A stretch of DNA of 64,000 bases, from positions 17,583,749 through 17,647,748 of the forward strand of contig NC_053129.1 of assembly GCF_010015445.1 (NCBI RefSeq), given 5' to 3'. Shown here piece by piece: positions 15,715 through 28,599 of the stretch (its first letter is position 1; each line of letters starts with the position of its first letter). Made by a program: the position numbers and the translations under genes. The notes under the pieces are model-generated. The model did no database searches, had not been told where the DNA came from, and saw nothing but the letters and a program-made list of their open reading frames with translations. The DNA is from Perca fluviatilis (lineage: Eukaryota; Chordata; Actinopteri; Perciformes; Percidae).

Positions 15715-16195
15715 TGAATCAATTTGAAAAAATGCGGCCCCCGCATGAATATGCGGACTTTGGCTGATTATGCATTGAATTATGCGATCGCATAATCGCG
15801 TTTTGCTGGAGGGACTATGCTCTTATTGTATTCTACCAGCAATACTGTAGTACCTGTATTTGAAATAAATACCCATTACATTTACAGGGTTCAAACTGAC
15901 ACGATGGTGGTGTTTGATTATTTCTGACCCAAATTGCTTTGTCGCCCTTCTGGCTGTTGTTGTATATTGGTGATATTTTTGCAAAATGTTTCTTAAAAAA
16001 TGAATGCTCTCTATCCACTGGAACGCTATGGTTTTTCATTTAAAACAGTTTATTTAAAATAATTATACTTATGAAACAGATGGAATTAGAAATAAAGGCC
16101 TGCCTCTGATAAATGCCTGCTTCAAATACAAGCCTGGTACCTTCTGCAGATCAGGTAAATAAAGGCCCTGGCTTTTATTTGAGGAAATACGGTAT
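15715..16195. repeat. Single-copy insertion inside the array
   Basis: About 480 bp with no satellite units, beginning near a GCGG/CCGC-rich palindromic patch (ATGCGATCGCAT at 15782-15793) and ending with AAATAAAGGCCTGC-type repeats and a GAGGAAATACGGTA tail. It occurs once, so it entered after the main amplification. It resembles a teleost interspersed repeat; the family is not determined. Confidence 0.55.
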
Positions 16196-16253
16196 TATAC
16201 TATGACTTTTTTCGAAAGTATATGATGACTCTTTTGACAATGTTTCCACATTG

Positions 16254-16395
16254 TAGACTACAGTACTGTGGCTCAGTGGTATACACTGTTGCACCATTGT
16301 GAGTTGACATTTCAAAGTTTCTGGTTCGGTTCCCAATCTGGGTATGGAGTTTGTGTGGGTCTCCTCCCACCACAAAGACATGCATATTCAGTCAT
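16254..16395 (+). repeat. Embedded SINE piece, type B copy 2, best preserved
   Basis: The A box is TGGCTCAGTGG and the B box GGTTCGGTTCC has one difference from consensus. The following GGAGTTTGTGTGGGTCTCC and CCACAAAGACATGCA match the body of common teleost tRNA-type SINEs as I remember them. This copy looks closest to the ancestral insertion. Confidence 0.75.
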
Positions 16396-17370
16396 AATGT
16401 AGTATGACCTATTTTTGACATACAATACCATGACTTTTTTCAACATACTGTACTATGACTTTTTCATGACTGTTTTCGACATACTATACTATGATTTTTT
16501 AAAGACTTATCGACATACTATACCATGACTTTTTATGACTTTTTTCGACATACTATACTATGACTTTTTTAAGAATTCTTCGGCATACATACTATGACCT
16601 TTATCGACATACTTATACCATGACTTTTTGTGACTTTTTTTGACATACTATACCATGACTTTTTTGTGACTTTTTTCGACATACTGTACCATGACTTTTT
16701 ATGACTTTTTTAAGACTTTTTCGACATACTATACTGTGACTTTTTAAAGACTTTTTTCGACATACTATACTGAGACATACTATACTATGACTTTTTTAAG
16801 AATTCTTCGACATACTATACTATGACTTTTTTAAAGAATTTTTCGACATACTATACTATGACTTTTTTATAACTTTTTTCTAAATACTATACTATGACTT
16901 TTTTCGACATACTATACTATGCCTTTTTTATGACTTTTTTCAACATACTATACTATGACTTTTTTCGACATACTATGACTTTTTTATGACTTTTTTCAAC
17001 ATACTATACTATGACCTTTTTCGACATACTATGACTTTTTTAAAACTGTTTTCCACATACTATACTATAATTTTTTTCGACATACTATACTATGACTTTT
17101 TTAAGACTTTTTTCGACATGCTATACTGTGACATACTATAAATTATAGTATGTCACATTATAGTCAAAATTCTTTAAAAAGTCATATTATAGTCTATAAT
17201 ATGACATACTATACTATGACTTTTTAAAGAATTTTTCGACATACTATACTATGACTTTTTTATAACTTTTTTCTAAATACTATACTATGACTTTTTTCGA
17301 CATACTATACTATGCCTTTTTTATGGCTTTTTTCGACATACTATGTATGCTATGACTTTTTTCGACATAC

Positions 17371-17482
17371 TCAATGAGAGTTAAAATTACAAAATTACAA
17401 AGTTTCTGGTTTGGTTCCCAGTCAGGACATGATGTTTGTATGTGGAGATTGTGTGGCTGTCCACAACAAAGACAAGTATATT
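17371..17482 (+). repeat. Embedded SINE piece, type A copy 2, head-truncated
   Basis: Lacks the A-box half: satellite joins directly at TCAATGAGAG. It also carries a duplicated AAATTAC. Confidence 0.75.
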
Positions 17483-18318
17483 ATGACATTTTTGTCATAC
17501 TATCACTTTTTTAATGACATTTCTTGACATACTATACTTTTACATTTTAGTGACTTTTTTCAACATATTACACTATGACTTTTTAGTGATTTTTTTCGAC
17601 ATACTCTATGACTTTTTAGTGATTTTTTTTCGACATACTCTACCATGACTGTTTTATGACTTGTTTCGACATACTACAGTGACTTTTTCATTACATTTTT
17701 TTACATACTATTCTATGATTTATTTGACTTTTTTCGACATACTCTACTATGACTTTTTAGTGACTTCTTTCGACATACTCTACTATGACTTTAAGAATTG
17801 TTTCAACATACTATACTATGACTTTTTTAAGACGTTTTTCAACATACTGTGACATACTATACTATGACTTTTTTAAGAATTTTTCGACATACTATACTAT
17901 GACTTTTTTATAACTTTTTTCTAAATACTATACTATGACTTTTTTCGACATACTATACTATGCCTTTTTTATGACTTTTTTCGACATACTATACTACTAC
18001 TTTTTTAAGATTTTTTTCATCATATTATACTATTACTTTTTTATGACTTTTTTTACATACTATACTATTACTTTTTTTGACTTTTTTCGATATACTGTAC
18101 TATGACCTTTTTAAGACTTTTTTCAACGTACTATACTATGACTTTTTTCGACATACTATGACTTTTTTTTTTACTTTTTTCCACATACTATACTATGACA
18201 TTTTTCGACACACTATAATATGCTTTTTTTATGACTTTTTTTTTGTCTTTATTCCGACATTCTATTCTATGACTTGTTCATCACTTTTTTCGACATACTA
18301 TACCATGACATTTTTTTT

Positions 18319-18450
18319 AGACCAAAGTGCTGTGGCTCAGTGGTAAGCTCTTTTGCTCCAATGAGAGTTAAAATTGGTTTGGTTCCCAGTCAGGACATGA
18401 TGTTTGTATGTGGAGATTGTGTGGCTGTCCACAACAAAGACAAGTATATT
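18319..18450 (+). repeat. Embedded SINE piece, type A copy 3
   Basis: Same head and tail as copy 1, with an 11-bp deletion before the B-box-like segment. Confidence 0.75.
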
Positions 18451-19516
18451 ATGACATTTTTGTCATACTATCACCTTTTTAATGACATTTCTTGACATAC
18501 TATACTTTTACATTTTAGTGATTTTTTTCGACATACTCTACTATGACTTTTTAGTGATTTTTTTCGACATACTCTACCATGACAGTTTTATGACTTTTTT
18601 TGACATACAATTCTATGATTTATTTGACTTTTTTCAACATACTATACTATGCCTTTTTTATGACTTTTTCGACATACTATACTATGACTTTTTTAAGACT
18701 TTTTTCGACATACTATACTATGACTTTTTTTGACATACTATACTATGATTTTTTAAAGACTTATCGACATACTATACCATGACTTTTTATGACTTTTTTC
18801 GACATACTATACCATGACTTTTTTAAGACTTTTTTCGACATACTATACTATGACTTTTTTAAGAATTTGTCGACATACTATACTATGACCTTTATCGACA
18901 TACTTATACCATGACTTTTTATGACTTTTTTGTGACTTTTTTTGACATACTATACCATGACTTTTTTGTGACTTTTTTCGACATACTGTACCATGACTTT
19001 TTATGACTTTTTTAAGACTTTTTCGACATACTATACTGTGACTTTTTAAAGACTTTTTTCGACATACTATACTGAGACATACTATACTATGACTTTTTTA
19101 AGAATTTTTCGACATACTATACTATGACTTTTTTAAAGAATTTTTCGACATACTATACTATGACTTTTTTATAACTTTTTTCTAAATACTATACTATGAC
19201 TTTTTTCGACATACTATACTATGCCTTTTTTATGACTTTTTTCAACATACTATACTATGACTTTTTTCGACATACTATGACTTTTTTATGACTTTTTTCA
19301 ACATACTATACTATGACACTTTTTGTAATACTATTTTTTGTTTTCAACATACTATACTATGCCTTTTTATGACTTTTTTCGACATAGTATACCATGACTT
19401 TTTAAGACTTTTTTCGACACACTATACTATGACTTTTATCATAACATTTTTGGACATACTATACTATGACTTTTTTCGCCACTATATTATGACTTTTTTG
19501 TCACTTTTCCACATTA

Positions 19517-19651
19517 TAGACTGTGCTGTGGCCTCAATGGTAAGCACTGTTGCACCATTGAGAATTGACATCAAAGTTTCTGCTTCAGTTCCCAGTCAGA
19601 GCTGGGGTTTGCGTGTGTCTGCTCCCATCACAAAGACACAGTTCTGTCATG
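19517..19651 (+). repeat. Embedded SINE piece, type B copy 3
   Basis: Type B head and tail, with a four-base loss (TGCA of CTGCAGTG) and an extra C in GGCCTCAATGG that disrupts the A box. Confidence 0.75.
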
Positions 19652-20933
19652 ACCTTTTAAGGAAATTTTCGACATATTACACTATGACTTTTTAGTGATT
19701 TTTTTCGACATATCTCTACTATGACTCTTTTTAGTGACTTCTTTCCGACATACCCTACTATGACTTTTAAAGAATTATTTCAACATACTATACTATGACT
19801 TTATAACTTTTTCGACATACTATACTATGCCTTTTTTATGAATTTTCGACATATACACTATGACTTTTTAATTTACTTTTATTACATACTATTCTATGAC
19901 TTTTTTGACTTTTTTCAACATACTATACTATGCCTTTTTATGACTTTTTTCAACATACTATACTATGACTTTTTTAATGACTTTTTTGACATACTATACT
20001 ATGACTTTTTCATGACTTTTTTGACATACTATTCTATGATTTTTTGACTTTTTTCAACATACAACTATACCTTTTATGACTTTTTCCGCACTATACTATG
20101 ACTTTTTTAAAGATTTTTTTCGACATACTATACTATGACTTTTTTAAGACTTTTTCGGCATACTATACTGTGTACTTTTTATGACTTTTCGACACACTAT
20201 ACTTCTGACTTTTTCACACTTTTAACATTTATCACCGTGACTTTTTATGACTTTTTGACCACTATACTATGACTTTTTAGACTTTTCGACATATAGTACT
20301 GTGACTTTTTATGACTTTTTTACATACTATACTATGACTTTTTAAGAATTTTTCGACATACTATCACGATGACTTTTTTATAACTTTTTTCTAAATACTA
20401 TACTATGACTTTTTAGACTATACTATACTATGCCTTTTTATGACTTTTTTCGACATACTATACTATGACTTTTCACATACTGACTTTTTTATAACTGTTT
20501 TCCACATACTATACTATAACTTTTTTCGACATACTATACTATACCTTTTTAAAGAATTTTTCGACATACTATACTATGACTTTTTTAATTATTTTTCGAC
20601 ATACTATACTACCTACTTTTTAAAGATTTTTTTCATCATACTATACTATTACTTTTTATGACTTTTTTGACATACTATACTATTACTTTTTTTGACTTTT
20701 TTTCGATATACTGTACTATGACCTTTTTTAAGACTTTTTTTCAACGTTACTATACTATGACTTTTTCGACATACTATGACTTTTTTTAAAACTTTTTTTC
20801 CCTAAACTATACTATGACATTTTTGACACACTATAATATACTTTTTTATGACTTTTTTTTGTCTTTATTCCGACATTCTATTCTATGACTTGTTCATCAC
20901 TTTTCAAACATACTATACCATGACATTTTTTTA

Positions 20934-21076
20934 AGACCAAATTGCTGTGGCTCAGTGGTAAGCTCTTTTGCTCAATGAGAGTTAAAATAAATTTCTGGTT
21001 TGGTTCCCAGTCAGGACATGATGTTTTGTATGTGATTATTGTGTGGCTATTTCCACAACAAAGATAAAATTATATT
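20934..21076 (+). repeat. Embedded SINE piece, type A copy 4, indel-rich
   Basis: Recognisable type A with many single-base gains and losses relative to copies 1, 5 and 6. It lies in the indel-rich part of the array. Confidence 0.7.
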
Positions 21077-22309
21077 ATGACATTTTTGTCATACTATCAC
21101 CTTTTAATGACATTTCTTGACATACTATACTTTTACATTTTAGTGATTTTTTTCAACATATCTACACTATGACTTTTTAGTGATTTTTTTCGACATACTC
21201 TACCATGACTGTTTTATGACTTTTTTGACACAAATTCTATATTTATTTGACTTTTTTAACATACTATACTATGCCTTTTTTATGACTTTTTTCAACATAC
21301 TATACTATAGATTTTTTTTAAGACTTTTTTTCGACACACTATACTATGACTTTTTCAACATTTTCACACACTGGTTTCCACTTGACTTTTTATAATTCCT
21401 AGACATACTACACTATTTTTTTGATTTTTGCTATACCTACCATGACTTTTTACTTCTTTCACGACATACTCTACATGACTTTAAAATTAATACTATACTA
21501 TGACTTTTAAGACATTTTCAACATACTTACTATGCTTTTATAACTTTTTGACCATACTATGATTTTTATTACTATTCTATAATTTATTTGACTTTTTACA
21601 TACTATACTTAACTTTTTAAGACTTTTCGACATACTATACCATGACTTTTTTATGACTTTTTTCGACATACTATACAATTACTTTTTGAGTTTTTTGACA
21701 TACTATACTATGATTTTTTGACGCCAACATACAATACTATGCCTTTCTTTGACTTTTTTTGACATACTATACCCTTTTATGCTTTTTTCCTACGACTTTT
21801 TTAAGACTTTTTCGACATACTATACTGTGACTTTTTAAAGACTTTTTTCGACATACTATACTGAGACATACTATACTATGACTTTTTAAGAAATTTTTCT
21901 ACCCATACTATACTATGACTTTTTTAAAGAATTTTTCGACATACTATACTAGACTTTTTTATAACTTTTTTAAATACTATACTATGACTTTTTTCGACAT
22001 ACTATACTAATGCCTTTTTATGACTTTTTTTCAACATACTATACTATGACTTTTTTCGACATACTATGACTTTTTTATGACTTTTTTCAACATACTATAC
22101 ACGAACTTCTTTTCGACATACTATGACTTTTTAAAACTGTTTTCAACATACTATACTATGCCTTTTTTTGACTTTTTCGACATTAGGTATACTATGACTT
22201 TTTAAGACTTTTTCGACACACTATACTATGACTTTTATCGTAACATTTTTCGACATACTTTTTTTTTCGCCCACTATATTATGACTCTTTTGTCACTTTT
22301 TCCACATTA

Positions 22310-22449
22310 TAGACTGCAGTGCTGTGGCTCAATGGTAAAGCACTGTTGCACCATTGAGAATTGACATCAAAGTTTCTGCTTCAGTTCCGATCCAGGCGTG
22401 GGGTTTCGCGTTATTTCTGCTCCCATCACAAAGACACAGTTCTGTCATG
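22310..22449 (+). repeat. Embedded SINE piece, type B copy 4, indel-rich
   Basis: Type B with several small indels near 22390-22415. Start-to-start distance to copy 5 is 731 bp. Confidence 0.72.
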
Positions 22450-23040
22450 ACCTTTTTTAATGAAATTTTTTGCAACATATTACACTATGACTTTTTAGTG
22501 ATTTTTTCGACATACTCTACAATGCTTTTACATGTCCAACTTACTATGACTTTTTAAAGACTTTTTTCGACATACTTACATACTGAGACATACTATACAC
22601 GACTTTTTAATAAAATTTTTCGACATACCTATACTATGACTTTTTTAAAGAATTTTTCGACATACTATACTATGACTTTTTATAACTTTTTTCTAAATAC
22701 TATACTATGACTTTTTTTCGACATACTATACTATGCCTTTTTTATGACTTTTTTCAACATACTATACTATGACTTTTTTCGACATACTATGACTTTTTTA
22801 TGACTTTTTTCAACATACTATACTATGACCTTTTTCGACATACTATGACTTTTTTAAAACTGTTTTCAACATACTATACTATGCCTTTTTTATGACTTTT
22901 TCGACATAGTATACTATGACTTTTTTAAGACTTTTTTCGACACACTATACTATGACTTTTATCATAACATTTTTCGACATACTATACTATGACTTTTTTC
23001 GCCACTATATTATGACTCTTTTGTCACTTTTTCCACATTA

Positions 23041-23179
23041 TAGACACTGCAGTGCTGTGGCTCAATGGTAAGCACTGTTGCACCATTGAGAATTGACATC
23101 AAAGTTTCTGCTTCAGTTCCGGCCAGTAGCGTGGGTTTAGTGGTGTCTGCTCCCATCACAAAGACACAGTTCTGTCATG
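23041..23179 (+). repeat. Embedded SINE piece, type B copy 5
   Basis: Type B with a local scramble at about 23118-23140 and a two-base insertion near the start. Confidence 0.72.
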
Positions 23180-24527
23180 ACCTTTTTAATGAAATTTTTC
23201 GACATATTACACTATGACTTTTTAGTGATTTTTTTCGACATACTCTACTATGACTTTTTAGTGACTTCTTTCGACATACTCTACTATGACTTTAAGAATT
23301 ATTTCAACATACTATACTATGACTTTTTTAAGACGTTTTTCAACATACTATACTATGGCTTTTTTATAACTTTTTTTCGACATACTATACTATGCCTTTT
23401 TTATGACTTTTTTCGACATACTACACTATGACTTTTTCATTACTTTTATTACATACTATTCTATGATTTATTTGACTTTTTTCAACATACTATACTATGA
23501 CTTTTTTAAGACTTTTTTCAACATACTATGCTATGCCTTTTTTATGACTTTTTTCGACATACTATACTATGACATTTTCATGACTTTTTTTGACATACTA
23601 TTCTATGATTTATTTGACTTTTTTCAACATACAATACTATGCCTTTTTTATGACTTTTTTGACACACTATACTATGACTTTTTTAAGACTTTTTTCGACA
23701 CACTATACTATGACTTTTTTAAGACTTTTTTTCGACGTACTATACTGTGACTTTTTTATGACTTTTTTGACACACTATACTATGACTTTTTTAAGACTTT
23801 TTTCGACATACTATACTGTGACTTTTTTATGACTTTTTTGACACACTATACTATGACTTTTTAAGACTTTTTTCGACATACTATACTGTGACTTTTTATG
23901 ACTTTTTTTTACATACTATACTATGACTTTTTAAAGAATTTTTCGACATACTATACGGTGACTTTTTTATAACTTTTTTCTAAATACTATACTATGACTT
24001 TTTTCGACATACTATACTATGCCTTTTTTATGACTTTTTTCGACATACTATACTATGACTTTTTTCGACATACTATGACTTTTTTATAACTGTTTTCCAC
24101 ATACTATACTATAACTTTTTTCGACATACTATACTATGCCTTTTTAAAGAATTTTTCGACATACTATACTATGACTTTTTTAAGATTATTTTCGACATAC
24201 TATACTACTACTTTTTAAAGATTTTTTTCATCATACTATACTATTACTTTTTTATGACTTTTTTGACATACTATACTATTACTTTTTTTGACTTTTTTCG
24301 ATATACTGTACTATGACTTTTTTAAGACTTTTTTCAACGTACTATACTATGACTTTTTTCGACATACTATGACTTTTTTTAAAACTTTTTTTCACAAACT
24401 ATACTATGACATTTTTCGACACACTATAATATACTTTTTTATGACTTTTTTTTGTCTTTATTCCGACATTCTATTCTATGGCTTGTTCCTCACTTTTTTC
24501 AACATACTATACCATGACATTTTTTTT

Positions 24528-24670
24528 AGACCAAATTGCTGTGGCTCAGTGGTAAGCTCTTTTGCTCCAATGAGAGTTAAAATTACAAAGTTTCTGGTTT
24601 GGTTCCCAGTCAGGACATGATGTTTGTATGTGGAGATTGTGTGGCTGTCCACTACAAAGACAAGTATATT
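24528..24670 (+). repeat. Embedded SINE piece, type A copy 5
   Basis: A full type A piece with A box TGGCTCAGTGG. It is the first of two type A copies 427 bp apart. Confidence 0.75.
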
Positions 24671-24954
24671 ATGACATTTTTGTCATACTATCACCTTTTT
24701 AATGACATTTCTTGACATACTATACTTTTACATTTTAGTGACTTTTTTCAACATATTACACTATGACTTTTTAGTGATTTTTTTCGACATACTCTACTAT
24801 GACTTTTTAGTGATTTTTTTTCGACATACTCTACCATGACTGTTTTATGATTTCTTTTGACATATAATTCTATGATTTATTTGACTTTTTTTAACATACT
24901 ATACTATGCCTTTTTTATGACTTTTTCAACATACTATACTATGACTTTTTTTTT

Positions 24955-25097
24955 AGACCAAAGTGCTGTGGCTCAGTGGTAAGCTCTTTTGCTCCAATGA
25001 GAGTTAAAATTACAAAGTTTCTGGTTTGGTTCCCAGTCAGGACATGATGTTTGTATGTGGAGATTGTGTGGCTGTCCACAACAAAGACAAGTATATT
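24955..25097 (+). repeat. Embedded SINE piece, type A copy 6
   Basis: Nearly identical to copy 1 over the full length, which indicates recent duplication within the array. Confidence 0.75.
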
Positions 25098-25456
25098 GTG
25101 ACATTTTTGTCATACTATCACCTTTTTAATGACATTTCTTGACATACTATACTTTTACATTTTAGTGACTTTTTTCAACATATTACACTATGACTTTTTA
25201 GTGATTTTTTTCGACATACTCTACCATGACTGTTTTATGACTTCTTTTGACATACAATTCTATGATTTATTTGACTTTTTTAAACATACTATACTATGCA
25301 TTTTTTATGACTTTTTCAACATACTATACTATGACTTTTTTAAGACTTTTTTTCGACACACTATACTATGACTTTTATCATAACATTTTTCGACATACTA
25401 TACTATGACTTTTTTCGCCACTATACTATGACTCTTTTGTCACTTTTTCCACATTA

Positions 25457-25594
25457 TAGACTGCAGTGCTGTGGCTCAGTGGTAAACACCGTTTCACCAT
25501 TGAGAATTGACATCAAAGTTTCTGCTTCAGTTCCCAGTCAGAGCGTGGGGTTTGCGTGTGTCTGCTCCCATCACAAAGACACAGTTCTGTCATG
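25457..25594 (+). repeat. Embedded SINE piece, type B copy 6
   Basis: Nearly identical to type B copy 1, including the flanking satellite variant TTTTCGCCACTATACTATGAC. Confidence 0.75.
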
Positions 25595-28210
25595 ACCTTT
25601 TTAATGAAATTTTTCGACATATTACACTATGACTTTTTAGTGATTTTTTTCGACATACTCTACTATGACTTTTTAGTGACTTCTTTCGACATACTCTACT
25701 ATGACTTTAAGAATTAATACTATACTATGACTTTTTTAAGACATTTTTCAACATACTGTACTATGGCTTTTTTATAACTTTTTTTCGACATACTACACTA
25801 TGACTTTTTCATTACTTTTTTTACATACTATTCTATGATTTATTTGACTTTTTTCAACATACTATACTTAGACTTTTTTAAGACTTTTTTCGACATACTA
25901 TACTATGCCTTTTTTATGACTTTTTCGACATACTATACAATTACTTTTTCCTGACTTTTTTTGACATACTATTCTATGATTTATTTGACTTTTTTCAACA
26001 TACAATACTATGCCTTTTTTATGACTTTTTTCGACATACTATACTGTGACTTTTTTATGACTTTTTTGACACACTATACTATGACTTTTTTAAGACTTTT
26101 TTCGACATACTATACTGTGACTTTTTTGACACACTAAACTATGACTTTTTTAAGACTTTTTTCGACCTACTATACTATGATTTTTTTCGACATACTATAC
26201 TATGATTTTTTAAAGAATTTTTCGACATACTATACTATTACTTTTTTATGACTTTTTTTTGACATACTATACTATTACTTTATTTGACTTTTTCAATATA
26301 CTGTACTATGACTTTTTTAAGACTTTTTTCAACGTACTATACTATGACTTTTTTCGACATACTATACAATGACTTTTTTCAACATACTAGACTATGACTT
26401 TCTTAAGACTTTTTTCAACATACTTTGCTATGACTTTAAGAATTATTTCAACATACTATACTATGACTTTTTTAAGACATTTTTCAACATACTATACTAT
26501 GGCTTTTTTATAACTTTTTTTCGACATACTATACTATGCCTTTTATATGACTTTTTTCGACATACTACACTATGACTTTTTCATTACTTTTTATACTATT
26601 CTATGATTTATTTGACTTTTTTCAACATACTATACTTTGACTTTTTAAGGATTTTTCGACATACTATACTATGCCTTTTTATGACTTTTTTCAACATACT
26701 ATACTATGACTTTTTCCTTACTTTTTTGACATACTATTCTATGATTTATTTGACTTTTTCAACATACAATACTATGCCTTTTTATGACTTTTTTCGACAA
26801 CATACTATACCCTTTTTATGACTTTTTTCGACATACTATACAATTACTTTTTCCTGACTTTTTTTTGACATACTATTCTATGATTTATTTGACTTTTTTC
26901 AACATACAATGCACTATGCCTTTTTTATGACTTTTTTTCGGCATACTATACTGTGACTTTTTAATGACTTTTTGACACACTATCACTATGACTTTTTAAG
27001 ACTTTTTCGACATACTATACTGCTGACTTTTTGACACACTAAACTATGACTTTTTAAGACTTTTTTCGACCTACTATACTATGATTTTTTTCGACATACT
27101 ATACTATGATTTTTTAAAGAATTTTTCGACATACTATACTATTACTTTTTATGACTTTTTTTGACATACTATACTATTACTTTATTTGACTTTTTCAATA
27201 CTACTGTACTATGACTTTTTAAGACTTTTTCAACGTTACTATACTATGACTTTTTTTACCCATACTATACAATGACTTTTTTCAACATACTAGACTATGA
27301 CTTTCTTAAGACTTTTTTCAACATACTTTGCTATGACTTTAAGAATTATTTCAACATACTATACTATGACTTTTTTAAGACATTTTTCAACATACTATAC
27401 TATGGCTTTTTTATAACTTTTTTTCGACATACTATACTATGCCTTTTATATGACTTTTTTCGACATACTACACTATGACTTTTTCATTACTTTTTTTACA
27501 TACTATTCTATGATTTATTTGACTTTTTTCAACATACTATACTTTGACTTTTTTAAGGATTTTTTCGACATACTATACTATGCCTTTTTTATGACTTTTT
27601 TCAACATACTATACTATGACTTTTTCCTGACTTTTTTTGACATACTATTCTATGATTTATTTGACTTTTTTCAACATACAATACTATGCCTTTTTTATGA
27701 CTTTTTTCGACATACTATACTGTGACCTTTTTATGACTTTTTTGACACACTATACTATGACTTTTTTAAGACTTTTTTCGACATACTATACTGTGACTTT
27801 TTTGACACACTAAACTATGACTTTTTTAAGACTTTTTTCGACCTACTATACTATGATTTTTTTCGACATACTATACTATGATTTTTTAAAGAATTTTTCG
27901 ACATACTATACTATTACTTTTTTATGACTTTTTTTGACATACTATACTATTACTTTATTTGACTTTTTCAATATATTGTACTATGACTTTTTTAAGACTT
28001 TTTTCAACGTACTATACTATGACTTTTTTCGACATACTATACTATGACTTTTTTCAACATACTAGACTATGACTTTTTTAAGACTTTTTTTCAACATACT
28101 ATACTATTACTTTTTTAAGACTTTTTCGACATACTATACTATGCCTTGTTTATGACTTTTTGCTACATACTATACTATAAATATTCATGACTTTTTTCAA
28201 CTTATTCTAC

Positions 28211-28491
28211 TATGACTAAATAAAAAAGTTACACAGGCTCAGGCCAAAGCTACGCATAAAATATAAGGTTAATCTAATTTTATAGTGACACTTTTACGAC
28301 ATATTTATGATATACTATGACTTTTATCGACATACTATACTATGCCTTTTTTATGAATTTTTTCGACATACCGTACTATGAATTTTCATGACTTTTTTCA
28401 ACTCATTCTCCTATCATGACTAAATATAAAAGGTACACAGGCTCAGGCCGAAACTACGCATAACATATAAGGTTAATCTAATTTCATAATG
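28211..28491 (+). repeat. Two copies of a ~76-bp non-satellite block, ~205 bp apart
   Basis: The block 28211-28286 (ATGACTAAATA, ACACAGGCTCAGGCC, ATATAAGGTTAATCTAATTT) recurs at 28415-28491 with few changes, separated by satellite units. It marks the degenerate right edge of the array. Confidence 0.8.
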
Positions 28492-28599
28492 CCATTTCTG
28501 ATTTTTTTTATGATACTGTACTATGACATTTTATGACTTTATTGCATACTATTTGAATTACTATGCCATTAAAATGAATAAATAATAAAATAATGTCAT

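Larger units (their letters stand above)
14451..28560 (+). repeat. 14-kb tandem array, 36-bp (25+11) minisatellite
   Basis: Hundreds of imperfect copies of CGACATACTATACTATGAC plus a T6 run (25 bp), alternating with an 11-bp AAGAC/ATGAC plus T6 half-unit; together they give a 36-bp period. Variants swap CGACATAC for CAACATAC, TGACATAC or CTAAATAC, and AAGAC for ATGAC, ATAAC or AAGAATT. The array is highly T-rich on this strand. Because 36 is divisible by 3, the plus strand shows many short frames of repeated D-I-L-Y-Y-D-F-F; these are by-products, not genes. It fills most of the space between sgk1 and slc2a12. Embedded SINE-like pieces and larger repeat blocks are listed separately. Confidence 0.95.

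Noticed and set aside
14785..27725. Many plus-strand open frames of repeated D-I-L-Y-Y-D-F-F peptides
   Set aside because: The 36-bp repeat is 12 codons, so frames recur automatically. There is no splice structure, no family match and constant frame breaks between variants.
14451..28560. Direct repeats with near-regular spacing resembling a CRISPR array
   Set aside because: The window is a vertebrate nuclear genome. Units are contiguous and degenerate with no unique spacers, and no cas genes are present.
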